This document shows, piece after piece, positions 8,087 through 16,307 of a stretch of 64,000 nt of DNA. A model generated the notes under the pieces. The model did not search any database, was not told where the DNA came from, and worked only from the letters and a program-made list of their open reading frames with translations. How positions within the stretch are numbered: the first letter of the stretch is position 1; each line of letters begins with the position of its first letter. Both the position numbers and the translations under genes were made by a program. The stretch comes from Paraperibacillus marinus (GTDB lineage Bacteria > Bacillota > Bacilli > Bacillales > DSM-1321). Location of the stretch: the NCBI RefSeq assembly GCF_046237605.1, contig NZ_CP143542.1, positions 434,001-498,000 of the forward strand. The letters run 5' to 3'.

Positions 8087-10174
8087 ATGGACTATCGTGT
8101 AATTAAGGAGAATGATTTATTTTTGCTGACAGATGAGAAGGGGGATATTCCGGAAAGCCATCCGTATGGACTGGGTCTTTATACGGCCGATACGAGGTTT
8201 TTAAGCCGGCTGGATCTCCTGATCAACGGGGAGCGGCCGATCCTGCTTGCTTCTGATGCTGCCGAGAATTATATGGCGGAGATCCTTTTGACAAATCCCC
8301 ATATGGAAGAGGAAGGGGAACTGAAGCTCTGGAGGGAATCGGTCGAGATCAAGCGCAAACGTTTTATCTATGGCGGCGTCCTCTATGAGACAATCACTCT
8401 CAAAAACTATTATCCGAAGAAAGTCAGCTTTGACTTAAGTGTTCATATGGATGCGGATTTTGCGGATATGTTCATTGTCCGAGGCTTCCAGAGCGGGAAT
8501 GTCGGGAAGCGGACGGGACAGAAGGCAGCTGGGGACGGTCTTACTTTTACATATATGGGTGCAGATGATGTGTACCGGGCAACCTGTGTAGCCTGGGACC
8601 GGGAAGCATCAAAAGTGACAGAAGAGGGAGTTATCCATTTCCCTTTCAGCCTGGAGCATGCCGAGGAACAAGAAGTGACACTATCGATTGCTCCGCAGAT
8701 CGGCGGTAAGAAGCTGGAGGTTGTTAACAGGGCTGAGGCGGTAGAAAGTCTTCAGAAATCGTATCAGGATTGGGAAGGAAAGATTACTAGGATCGAGACA
8801 GACTTCGAGCCACTCCAGCGTCTGGTAACGCGCGGGATTGCTGACTTGAGGGTGCTGCTAACCGATACAGGATTCGGGGAATTCCCGGTTGCCGGCCTGC
8901 CATGGTTCGGCGTCCCGTTCGGACGTGACAGCCTGATTGCGGCCCTGCAGATGCTTGCCTTCAACCCTGAGATTGCGAAAGGGACTCTTCTAACGATGGC
9001 AGACAGTCAAGGGACGGAAGTCAACCCGTGGCGGGATGAGCAGCCCGGCAAGATCATGCATGAAATGCGATACGGTGAGCTGGCAGCAACCGGCCAGATT
9101 CCGTTTACTCCTTATTACGGGACGATCGATGCCACTCCGCTGTTCTTGATTCTTCTGACTCAATATGTGAAGTGGACTGGCGACCTGCAGCTTGCAGAGA
9201 AGCTGTCCCCACAGATTGAAGCAGCACTGAATTGGATTGATCAGTACGGCGACCGGGATGGGGATTTGTTCGTCGAGTATCATCAGGAAGCGGCCAAGGG
9301 CATAGCGAACCAGGGCTGGAAGGATTCCGGTGATTCGGTTGTCCATAAGAGCGGGGAGTATGCCGAAACACCGATTGCCCTGAGTGAAGTGCAGGGATAT
9401 GTGTACGGAGCGAAGACCGGAATTGCGGATCTCTTCGAAAAGCTTGGCAGAAACGAACGCGCCCAGGAGCTCAGGAAGCAGGCAGAGGAGCTGAAGCAGC
9501 GGTTTGACGCGGAGTTCTGGATGGAGGATTCCCAATACTACGCGATTGCCCTTGACAAAGATAAGAAGCAGGTAGAGTCGGTCACGTCCAACCCGGGGCA
9601 TCTGTTATTTTCTGAGATGCTTGAGGACAGCCGGGCGGATGCTGTCATCCAGACGCTGCTTTCGCCGCGGATGTTCTCGGGCTTCGGCATCCGGACGATG
9701 GCTGAAGGAGAGGCGGGCTATAATCCGATCAGCTATCATGACGGAAGCATCTGGCCGCATGATAACAGTCTGATCATCCTCGGCATGAGCCAGATGAACA
9801 GGCCGGAAGCAGCTTCTGCCGTTATTTCCGGACTGATTGAAGCGGCTGGGCATTTCGAATATGACCGCCTGCCGGAGCTGTATTGCGGATATGATTCATC
9901 ACTTGGAAAGGTCGTGAAATATCCAGTAGCCTGCTCTCCGCAGGCATGGGCCGCCGGCACGCCGCTTATCTTCATTCAGTCGCTGCTCGGATTGTTCCCG
10001 GATGCCATCGAGGAAACAATCAGGCTTTCCCCGAACCTGCTGGACGGAATGAACCGGCTTTTGGCGGAGAATATCTCGATTGGCCGGGGGCACCTCTCAG
10101 TACTTGTAACCAGGACAGATGGCGGATTAGATGTAAGCGTTCTAAAAAATACAACAGGTCTCACCATTCTTTAA
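8087..10174 (+). CDS. Amylo-alpha-1,6-glucosidase / glycogen-debranching-like glycoside hydrolase
   Basis: A 695-aa cytosolic protein. Residues 1 to about 200 match the N-terminal beta-rich domain of putative bacterial glycogen debranching enzymes; from about 230 onward it is an (alpha/alpha)6 barrel of the GH63/GH15-like clan, with GLPWFGVPFGRDSLIAAL, NQGWKDSGDSV and SYHDGSIWPHDNSLI as conserved segments. It probably removes glucose branches from imported or stored alpha-glucans. The start has GGGGAGG upstream. First gene of an operon with a sugar ABC importer (10248-13378), under two LacI-family operators. The precise substrate is not readable. Confidence 0.85.
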   Translation: MDYRVIKENDLFLLTDEKGDIPESHPYGLGLYTADTRFLSRLDLLINGERPILLASDAAENYMAEILLTNPHMEEEGELKLWRESVEIKRKRFIYGGVLYETITLKNYYPKKVSFDLSVHMDADFADMFIVRGFQSGNVGKRTGQKAAGDGLTFTYMGADDVYRATCVAWDREASKVTEEGVIHFPFSLEHAEEQEVTLSIAPQIGGKKLEVVNRAEAVESLQKSYQDWEGKITRIETDFEPLQRLVTRGIADLRVLLTDTGFGEFPVAGLPWFGVPFGRDSLIAALQMLAFNPEIAKGTLLTMADSQGTEVNPWRDEQPGKIMHEMRYGELAATGQIPFTPYYGTIDATPLFLILLTQYVKWTGDLQLAEKLSPQIEAALNWIDQYGDRDGDLFVEYHQEAAKGIANQGWKDSGDSVVHKSGEYAETPIALSEVQGYVYGAKTGIADLFEKLGRNERAQELRKQAEELKQRFDAEFWMEDSQYYAIALDKDKKQVESVTSNPGHLLFSEMLEDSRADAVIQTLLSPRMFSGFGIRTMAEGEAGYNPISYHDGSIWPHDNSLIILGMSQMNRPEAASAVISGLIEAAGHFEYDRLPELYCGYDSSLGKVVKYPVACSPQAWAAGTPLIFIQSLLGLFPDAIEETIRLSPNLLDGMNRLLAENISIGRGHLSVLVTRTDGGLDVSVLKNTTGLTIL

Positions 10175-10189
10175 CCTATGGATGTTCTT

Positions 10190-10211
10190 AAAAGGGGGCA
10201 AGCCCTCTTTT
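10190..10211 (+). terminator. Intercistronic hairpin, glycosidase to binding protein
   Basis: AAAAGGGGGC and GCCCTCTTTT pair over ten bases with a two-base loop but no T-run follows. More likely a message-stabilising or partial attenuating hairpin that lets the binding protein be made in excess than a full stop. Confidence 0.55.
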
Positions 10212-10247
10212 AGATAAAAATTTGCCAAAAATGAGAGGGGTATATTT

Positions 10248-11507
10248 ATGAAAACGAAAAAGTGGCTGGCCTCTATTGGAATGACATCAATCCTGGCTGC
10301 AAGCATTTTGACAGGCTGCAGCGGCGATAAGGAAGCATCTAAGGAAGGAAGCAAGGAATCAGGCAAGAAGACTCAGGTGACACTTGCAGGCTGGGGCGGA
10401 AATCCAACTGAAGAAAAGCTGCTGAAACAGACACTTGAAGATTTCGAGGCAAAGCATCCAAATATTGATGTGAAGCTTGAGGTCATTACCGAGCAGTATA
10501 TGGATGTTATGAAGACCCGCCTGATCGGCGGAAAAGGGCCGGATGTGTTCTATATGGATGCATTTGAGGCGCCGGGCATGATCGAATCCGGAGTTCTTGA
10601 GCCGCTGGATGAGTATGTGACCAAAGATTTTGACACTGACGATTTTGAAAAGCCGCTTCTAGATACTTTCAAAGTGGATGGAAAAACTTACGGATTCCCA
10701 AAAGACTATTCTACATTGGCCCTTTTCTATAACAAAAAGATGCTGAAGGATGCAGGAGTCGAGGTTCCGAAGACGTGGGAAGAGTTCCAGGCAGCTGCCA
10801 AGAAGCTGACCAAGGACAAAGTTTACGGCTTCGGAGTTGCACCAGAGCTTGCGCGTATGTTCTGGCTGGCACAGTCAGGCGGCGGTGATATAGTGAAGGA
10901 CGGCAAAGCCAATTTCGCTACGAAGGAAGTGGAACAAGCGCTCCAGCCGATCATCGATATGCACAATAAGGATAAATCAGCGGTTGAACCTAAGGAAGTC
11001 GGCGTAACATGGGGCGGTGAAATCTTCGGCCAGCAGAAGGCTGCCATGGTCATCGAAGGCAACTGGGCGATTCCTTACCTCAAGGATACGTTCCCTGATG
11101 TGGATTACGGCACAGCAGAGCTTCCGGAAGTAAATGGCAAGAAATCAACAATGGCCTACACGGTTGCTTATGTAATGAACGCAGCATCCAAGAAGAAGGA
11201 AGCAGCCTGGGAGCTTCTTTCCTACCTGACAGGCAAGGAAGGCATGGAAACATGGACCAGCAAAGGCTATGCACTGCCGACACGTAAGTCAGTTGCCGAG
11301 AAGCTTGGTTATGACAAAGATGAGCTGCGCGGTCCGCTTGTAGCCGGTGCCTCTTATGCGACTGTTTGGGCAGAAGGCTCATCCCTGCCAATCATTGTTA
11401 ACAACTTTAACAACCAATTCGTGAGTGCTTTCCTTGGAAAGTCTCCGCTGGACAAAGCGCTGAAATCTGCCGAAAAGCAGGCTAACAGTGAGATCGGCTC
11501 TAAATAA
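10248..11507 (+). CDS. Sugar ABC transporter substrate-binding lipoprotein
   Basis: A 419-aa extracellular binding protein of the carbohydrate (MalE/UgpB-like) family. Positive N-terminus, hydrophobic stretch and lipobox LTGC give a lipid-modified Cys at residue 24, after which a charged linker leads to the two-lobed binding domain. GGKGPDVFYMDAFEAPGMIESG and the DYSTLALFYNKKML segment are typical. It is followed by a strong hairpin with T-run and then two permease genes. It should deliver an alpha-glucoside or maltodextrin to the permeases; the ligand is inferred from the adjacent debranching-type enzyme. Confidence 0.92.
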   Translation: MKTKKWLASIGMTSILAASILTGCSGDKEASKEGSKESGKKTQVTLAGWGGNPTEEKLLKQTLEDFEAKHPNIDVKLEVITEQYMDVMKTRLIGGKGPDVFYMDAFEAPGMIESGVLEPLDEYVTKDFDTDDFEKPLLDTFKVDGKTYGFPKDYSTLALFYNKKMLKDAGVEVPKTWEEFQAAAKKLTKDKVYGFGVAPELARMFWLAQSGGGDIVKDGKANFATKEVEQALQPIIDMHNKDKSAVEPKEVGVTWGGEIFGQQKAAMVIEGNWAIPYLKDTFPDVDYGTAELPEVNGKKSTMAYTVAYVMNAASKKKEAAWELLSYLTGKEGMETWTSKGYALPTRKSVAEKLGYDKDELRGPLVAGASYATVWAEGSSLPIIVNNFNNQFVSAFLGKSPLDKALKSAEKQANSEIGSK

Positions 11508-11512
11508 TGTAA

Positions 11513-11542
11513 ATGGAAAAAGGGGATTTCTCCCCTTTTTCT
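11513..11542 (+). terminator. Partial terminator between binding protein and permeases
   Basis: AAAAAGGGGA / TCCCCTTTTT hairpin with trailing T residues. Common in sugar ABC operons, where it sets the excess of binding protein over permease. Confidence 0.8.
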
Positions 11543-11626
11543 TCCTAATTCTGTAGATCTCTTTCTGCTGAAGTCAAAAAGAGACTTCCGCGGAAAGAGG
11601 TGGTACAGCAAATATTAAGGAGTTGA

Positions 11627-12532
11627 ATGAAGATGAAGGGAAACACATCCAAAAAAGCAATGCGCGAAGCCGGGCAGGGACTTTTATTCATGTCGCCTGC
11701 ACTCCTGGTTCTGCTGCTGTTTATAATCGGTCCAATACTCTTTGTAATTTTTCTCTCATTTCATAAAGTGCAGCTTCTCGGCACTACGAGCTTTGATTTT
11801 GTGGCATTCGAGAATTTTAAGAGACTGCTCGATGATTCAAGGGCGAAGATCGCCCTCTGGAATACCTTTAAATATGTGATTATTGTGGTTCCGCTGCAAA
11901 CGCTGCTTGCGCTGATCCTGGCAGCTACCCTGAACGCGGGACTGAAGGGGCAGAGCTTTTTCAGGATCGTCTACTTCCTGCCGACCCTGACTTCCTCCGC
12001 CGTGTTGACTCTCATCTTCATGTGGATGTACAACAAGGAAGGACTCATCAATAAATTGCTCGATATGATCGGCCTTCCAACCTATAACTTCCTGGGCGAC
12101 CCGGGGATTGCCCTTAATGCGATCATGGCCATGAACATCTGGTCAACCGCACCGTTCTTCATGGTCATCTATCTTGCGGCCCTGCAGGATATCCCGGAAT
12201 CACTGTATGAAGCTGCCGAGCTGGACGGGGCAAATGCGCTCCAAAAGTTTTGGCTCATCACCGTTCCGCAGCTGCGGCCGGTCACTTCATTCGTGATCAT
12301 CATGGGCTTGATCGGCACCTTCCAGCTGTTTGATCAGTCATACATCTTCTCGGCCGGGTCGGGCGGGCCGGATAATTCAACTCTTACGGTTGTGCTATTA
12401 ATCTATCAATATGCATTCAAGAACCTGGGCACCATGGGATATGCGGCGGCACTGGCCTTCATGCTTGCGATTGTTATACTTGTCGCAACCCTGCTGCAGC
12501 GCAAGTTCACAAAAGAGGAATCGCTATATTAA
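11627..12532 (+). CDS. Sugar ABC transporter permease (MalF type)
   Basis: A 301-aa inner membrane subunit with six predicted membrane segments. The EAA loop that docks the ATPase reads EAAELDGANALQKFWLITVPQLRP (about residues 195-220), the diagnostic motif of carbohydrate permeases of this class. AAGGAG lies four bases before the ATG at 11627; an in-frame ATG at 11633 is also well placed. It pairs with the next gene. No ATPase is encoded in the operon, so a shared MsmX/UgpC-type ATPase elsewhere is expected, as in other bacilli. Confidence 0.93.
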   Translation: MKMKGNTSKKAMREAGQGLLFMSPALLVLLLFIIGPILFVIFLSFHKVQLLGTTSFDFVAFENFKRLLDDSRAKIALWNTFKYVIIVVPLQTLLALILAATLNAGLKGQSFFRIVYFLPTLTSSAVLTLIFMWMYNKEGLINKLLDMIGLPTYNFLGDPGIALNAIMAMNIWSTAPFFMVIYLAALQDIPESLYEAAELDGANALQKFWLITVPQLRPVTSFVIIMGLIGTFQLFDQSYIFSAGSGGPDNSTLTVVLLIYQYAFKNLGTMGYAAALAFMLAIVILVATLLQRKFTKEESLY

Positions 12533-12550
12533 AAGGGAGGGGGCACTTCG

Positions 12551-13378
12551 ATGAAAAAGAAGCTCGGAATCGGGAAAATTATAATTTATGCCATTCTAGT
12601 ATTATATGCGGTCACCACGGTGGTCCCATTTCTGTGGGCCTTGTCGTCATCCTTCAAGACGCTACAGGAAATCGTAAGCGGAGGATTGAATTTCATCCCG
12701 AAGAACTGGACGTTGAACAACTATAAAACCATCTTTATCGAGGAAGAGCTGTTTCCCCGCTGGATGTTCAACAGCCTCTTCATTGCTGTGTGCACGACAC
12801 TCTTGAATCTGCTGTTCAATTCCATGGCAGGCTATGCTCTGGCCAGGCTGTCCTTCCCGGGCAGGAAGGCGTTATTCATCGGCATCCTCGGGGTCCTCAT
12901 GATCCCGGCACAGGTGACGATGATTCCAAACTACTTGATATTAAAGGAACTTGGCTGGCTGAACTCCTATCAGGGGATGATAGTCCCGGCCATGATCAAT
13001 GCGACGTATATCTTTATGATGAGGCAGTTCTTCGTGAACTTCCCGAAAGAACTGGAGGAGGCTGCCGAGCTTGACGGTCTTGGAAAATTCGGGACCTTCT
13101 TCAGGATTGTGCTGCCGCTTGCCAAGCCGGCACTGGCCGCACAGGCAATCTTCATCTTCATGGGCTCCTGGAATGATTTCATGAGACCGCTGATTGTCAT
13201 GACAGATGCGGAGATGTTCACGCTTCCGCTCGGCTTGAATACATTCAAAGGGCAGTTTGTGAGCTATTGGAATTATATCATGGCCGCGTCCATGGTCTTC
13301 ACGCTCCCGGTGCTGCTGATTTACGCTTTTTTCAACCGTTACTTTATCAAGGGCGTTTCCTTCACAGGAGGGAAATGA
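12551..13378 (+). CDS. Sugar ABC transporter permease (MalG type)
   Basis: A 275-aa membrane protein and the second half of the permease heterodimer. The EAA loop reads EEAAELDGLGKFGTFFRIVLP, and the C-terminus FNRYFIKGVSFTGGK is typical of MalG-type subunits, which end in a short cytosolic tail. The start codon follows AAAAGGGAGGGGG. Last gene of the LacI-controlled operon; a GC-rich hairpin follows it. Together with 10248 and 11627 it forms an importer that feeds the debranching-type glycosidase at 8087. Confidence 0.93.
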   Translation: MKKKLGIGKIIIYAILVLYAVTTVVPFLWALSSSFKTLQEIVSGGLNFIPKNWTLNNYKTIFIEEELFPRWMFNSLFIAVCTTLLNLLFNSMAGYALARLSFPGRKALFIGILGVLMIPAQVTMIPNYLILKELGWLNSYQGMIVPAMINATYIFMMRQFFVNFPKELEEAAELDGLGKFGTFFRIVLPLAKPALAAQAIFIFMGSWNDFMRPLIVMTDAEMFTLPLGLNTFKGQFVSYWNYIMAASMVFTLPVLLIYAFFNRYFIKGVSFTGGK

Positions 13379-13382
13379 TATG

Positions 13383-13410
13383 GAGCCGGCCATGGGGTGC
13401 CGGCTCTTTG
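13383..13410 (+). terminator. Terminator of the sugar operon
   Basis: AGCCGGC / GCCGGCT stem with an eight-base loop, followed by only a short CTTTG. Weak T-run. Confidence 0.5.
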
Positions 13411-13526
13411 CCAATCATATCGCATGCCAAAATTTAAAACGAAAAATTGGTATAATTTTCATTGGAATTCATGTATGGTAGATGAAAGCGGTTTTTTACC
13501 GCAACTATGAAATCGGAGGGATGAAC

Positions 13527-13574
13527 ATGTCAGTCCAACAGAAAAATCATGCAGAGGTAAATCTACTAAACTAG
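13527..13574 (+). CDS. Putative leader peptide of the MFS gene (15 aa)
   Basis: A tiny reading frame, MSVQQKNHAEVNLLN, with GGAGGG six bases before its ATG (an ATG at 13521 would add two residues but sits directly on the ribosome site). Its stop codon overlaps the first base of an 8-bp inverted repeat (13574-13597). A short, well-initiated frame ending at a hairpin just ahead of a drug-exporter-like gene has the form of a translational or transcriptional attenuator leader. No homologue is recognised; the function is inference. Confidence 0.5.
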   Translation: MSVQQKNHAEVNLLN

Positions 13575-13633
13575 CACGCACTGTATGATGTGCGTGCCGT
13601 AAAGAAAGGGATGGAGCATCTCCATGCACGCAC
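13574..13633 (+). promoter_or_regulatory. Candidate attenuator: competing hairpins before the MFS gene
   Basis: GCACGCAC (13574-13581) pairs perfectly with GTGCGTGC (13590-13597). The same GCACGCAC recurs at 13626-13633, overlapping the start codon of the MFS gene, so the middle arm can pair either with the leader end or with the gene start. A second small hairpin ATGGAG-CAT-CTCCAT (13611-13625) contains the GGAG ribosome site and part of the start codon. Alternative structures of this kind are used to couple leader translation to expression. Confidence 0.55.
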
Positions 13634-14847
13634 CGAACGTTTATATTACCACCCAGGCTGTCAGGCAGTTTGCGAACAGCCTTATGTTTACTACTTATGC
13701 TATTTACTATATTAAGGAACTTGGATTCGATCCGTTTCAGCTCCTGCTTATCGGCATGTTCCTTGAAGGAGCCTGCCTGCTATTCGAGACGCCTACGGGG
13801 GTGTTTGCCGACACCCGGGGGCGCCGTTTCTCTGTGATCACAGGCTTTGTCATCATGGGAGCCGGTTTTGTGGTAGAAGGCAGTGTGCCTTTTTTTGAAG
13901 GACTGATTCCCTTCATAGTGGTCGTCATTACGGCTGAGGTCATCAGGGGGCTTGGCGAAACCTTTGTAAGCGGGGCCGCCCAGGCCTGGATCACGGATGA
14001 AGCCGGTGAAAAGAGCGCCGGCGATATTTTCTTGAGGGCAGCCGCCGCCGCACAGCTTGCCGGCATACTCGGCATTGGCGCAAGTGTAGCCCTTTCCTCC
14101 ATCTCGCTCAATCTGCCGTTTCTTGCCGGCGGCCTGATCTATCTTGGTTTGGCCGTTTTCCTTCATAGAACGATGAAAGAGCATAACTTCAAGCCCGCGG
14201 TCACGGAGGGAGGATTCTTTTCCCATGGCTTCGATGCCTTCAGGGATGGAGTAAAGATCATTAAGGCTAGTGCTATCCTGAGCCTCCTCGTTGGAATCAG
14301 CTTTCTTCTGGGGGCGGCCACGGAAGGATGGGATCGGCTGTGGGAAGCCCACTTCCTGATGAATCTGAATTTCCCTGAATTGTTCCATTTTAATGAGCCT
14401 GCCTGGTTTGGGGTAATCAGCCTGGTTACCGCAGCCTCAGGATATCTGGCGGCTGTCATCACGAGAAAATTTGTAAGAACAGAGAACGAGAAAGCGGTGG
14501 CCATCGTCCTGACATGTTTGACGGTTTTAAGGGCATGTGCGATCCTTGGCTTCTGCTTCGCTTCAGATTTCTGGATGGCGCTTTTTTGGCTGAATATTGT
14601 TTCCATGGCTTCAACCGTCTCGTATCCGCTGTTCAATGCCTGGATCAATCAGCTGATCCCGTCAGCGAGGAGGGCGACTATCCTTTCCATGGTGGGTCAG
14701 ATGGATGCATTCGGCCAGATTGCAGGAGGACCCGGAATCGGATATATCGGGACCCGGTTTACGCTCCGGACCTCCCTGTTCTGGGTGGGGATCCTGCAGC
14801 TGCCGATTCTGATTGCCTATATGGTATCGGTCAGGAAAATGAAATAG
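13624..14847 (+). CDS. MFS transporter, probable drug or metabolite exporter
   Basis: A 407-aa major facilitator protein with about twelve hydrophobic segments. The first cytosolic loop reads FETPTGVFADTRGRRFS, the MFS motif A in the variant typical of small-molecule exporters of Gram-positive bacteria. The substrate cannot be predicted. GGAG lies eight bases before the ATG but inside a small hairpin. The upstream leader peptide and competing hairpins suggest induction by something that slows ribosomes, such as an antibiotic; this is inference. A strong terminator follows. Confidence 0.85.
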   Translation: MHAPNVYITTQAVRQFANSLMFTTYAIYYIKELGFDPFQLLLIGMFLEGACLLFETPTGVFADTRGRRFSVITGFVIMGAGFVVEGSVPFFEGLIPFIVVVITAEVIRGLGETFVSGAAQAWITDEAGEKSAGDIFLRAAAAAQLAGILGIGASVALSSISLNLPFLAGGLIYLGLAVFLHRTMKEHNFKPAVTEGGFFSHGFDAFRDGVKIIKASAILSLLVGISFLLGAATEGWDRLWEAHFLMNLNFPELFHFNEPAWFGVISLVTAASGYLAAVITRKFVRTENEKAVAIVLTCLTVLRACAILGFCFASDFWMALFWLNIVSMASTVSYPLFNAWINQLIPSARRATILSMVGQMDAFGQIAGGPGIGYIGTRFTLRTSLFWVGILQLPILIAYMVSVRKMK

Positions 14848-14854
14848 AGGACTG

Positions 14855-14890
14855 AGGCCCGGCGCAGTGAGACTGCCCGGGCCTTTTTTC
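14855..14890 (+). terminator. Terminator of the MFS gene
   Basis: GGCCCGG and CCGGGCC arms with inner CAG/CTG pairing, followed by six T residues. Confidence 0.88.
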
Positions 14891-14999
14891 ATAGAAATTT
14901 TTGGAAGATGTCTCCCGTCTCCCTTTTATGGGTATAAACCTATAGGCACTTAATTATATTCATAAAAGAATTTTATATATAAAATTTGGGGGTACAAGC

Positions 15000-16307
15000 A
15001 TGATTGAGAAAGACATTCTTCCGCTGGCAGTATTTAATACCCTGGATCTAAAGGATGACAGGGATCATATAAAAGATTATGCAGCGAGGGAAGCGGAGCC
15101 TCTACTTCCAAAGCTTGGAGCAGTTCCGGATGAGACGAGGACGCTTGTATGTGTGGTGCCGGTCGAGGGAAGGATCGGCAGGAAGGCATTGTATAAATTG
15201 GATCAAAAGCTTGAGGATCTAATCACGGCGCGCCTGCCGGAGGAATGGAGCGCCGATCTTTACTTCATCCAGAAGCGGGAAGGCGGCGGCTTTTCGCGGA
15301 TCCTAACTGAAGCAGGGCTTCTGATCCACAAGCTCAGCTTCTACTATCCTTACGAAACGATCATCCAGCTGAGCGGTACAGGGGATGCCGAATGCTTCCA
15401 GGCAATCTTCCTGGAGAGCACAAAGCAGCTGGGCAGCCGGCACGGCTTTCTGTTCTGCAGCGATGGAAAAGCCGAAATCTCTTTATCCAGGCAGGCTGTA
15501 TCAGACCGTTCCCTGAAGCTTCAGGTCAAGGGCTCTCTCCGGGAATTCGACTTCCAGGGGGCTCTCGAGCTCGTGAAGGGACAATCTGCCCCCGAGGCGC
15601 TCAGCCTCATGCTGAAGATGATGGTCAGCCGGATGAATTTCTGTTTCAGCGAGGCCCATCAGCATGCAGTGGAATGTGAAAAGCTGCTTAAAGACGAGCC
15701 GGCAATCAAAGAAACCAGGCTGCTTTTAGAAAAGCTGTTGTCCAAAGAAGGCAGGGAGCAGGATCTTGCCCTTATAGAAGAGCTTTACCGGCAGATGGAG
15801 GTCTGCATAGAAATTGATGATATGGCAGCCTTCCTGACCCGTTTTTACCGCGCGCGGGAAGCGATTCTGACATTCCTCCTGAAACACGGCTCAGGCTTTC
15901 AGGAGGAAGCCTCGATGAAGAATAACTCCTCGATTTATCAGCTGATTGAGGAGCTGGAAAAGCGGTATGAGGAAGGCGAAATTGAGGAATATATGGGCGC
16001 GTATTTTTACCTGAAAAGCCTGAATGTCGCCCATACACTGCGGGTCAGGAACCAGAGCTTCATCGGCCATGGACGTGACGAGATTAATTCCGAGGAACTC
16101 TGGCACTCTTATTTCGGCAATAAAAGGGCATCTGTTTCACGGGTGAAGAAACGGTTTTTGCTGGAATCGAACCTGATGCTCCGGGATCTTGGGGCGGAGC
16201 TTGATGACAATTATACAGAGCTTATGGAAATCATGCTGCAAATGGACTTAGACTTTGAAGAGAGAGGACAGAGAGAAGATGAAACATCACGTGTTCTGCA
16301 GTTATAA
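15000..16307 (+). CDS. Csm6/Csx1-like CARF-HEPN protein, first of a pair
   Basis: A 435-aa protein, the length usual for Csm6. Residues 1 to about 165 resemble a CARF (ligand-binding Rossmann) domain: strand ETIIQL followed by SGTGDAECFQAIFLES (125-140) matches the CARF nucleotide-binding motif SGTPxM plus helix. From about 183 (EFDFQGALELVKG) it is all helical like the HEPN half of Csm6, and RVRNQSFIGHG holds the HEPN ribonuclease pair Arg350 and His357 (R-X6-H, preceded by the usual RN). The family cuts RNA when cyclic oligoadenylate binds. No CRISPR array or cas gene is in the window. The stop lies 29 bases inside the next gene. Assignment is by motif, not by search. Confidence 0.65.
   Translation: MIEKDILPLAVFNTLDLKDDRDHIKDYAAREAEPLLPKLGAVPDETRTLVCVVPVEGRIGRKALYKLDQKLEDLITARLPEEWSADLYFIQKREGGGFSRILTEAGLLIHKLSFYYPYETIIQLSGTGDAECFQAIFLESTKQLGSRHGFLFCSDGKAEISLSRQAVSDRSLKLQVKGSLREFDFQGALELVKGQSAPEALSLMLKMMVSRMNFCFSEAHQHAVECEKLLKDEPAIKETRLLLEKLLSKEGREQDLALIEELYRQMEVCIEIDDMAAFLTRFYRAREAILTFLLKHGSGFQEEASMKNNSSIYQLIEELEKRYEEGEIEEYMGAYFYLKSLNVAHTLRVRNQSFIGHGRDEINSEELWHSYFGNKRASVSRVKKRFLLESNLMLRDLGAELDDNYTELMEIMLQMDLDFEERGQREDETSRVLQL

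Noticed and set aside
13489..13503. Terminator GCGGT/ACCGC before the MFS leader
   Set aside because: Five-bp stem with the T residues in the loop and not after it; does not fit a rho-independent terminator.
14930..14935. SigB-like -10 box GGGTAT before the CARF-HEPN pair
   Set aside because: No GTTT-type -35 box at the right distance, so a SigB promoter is not supported.
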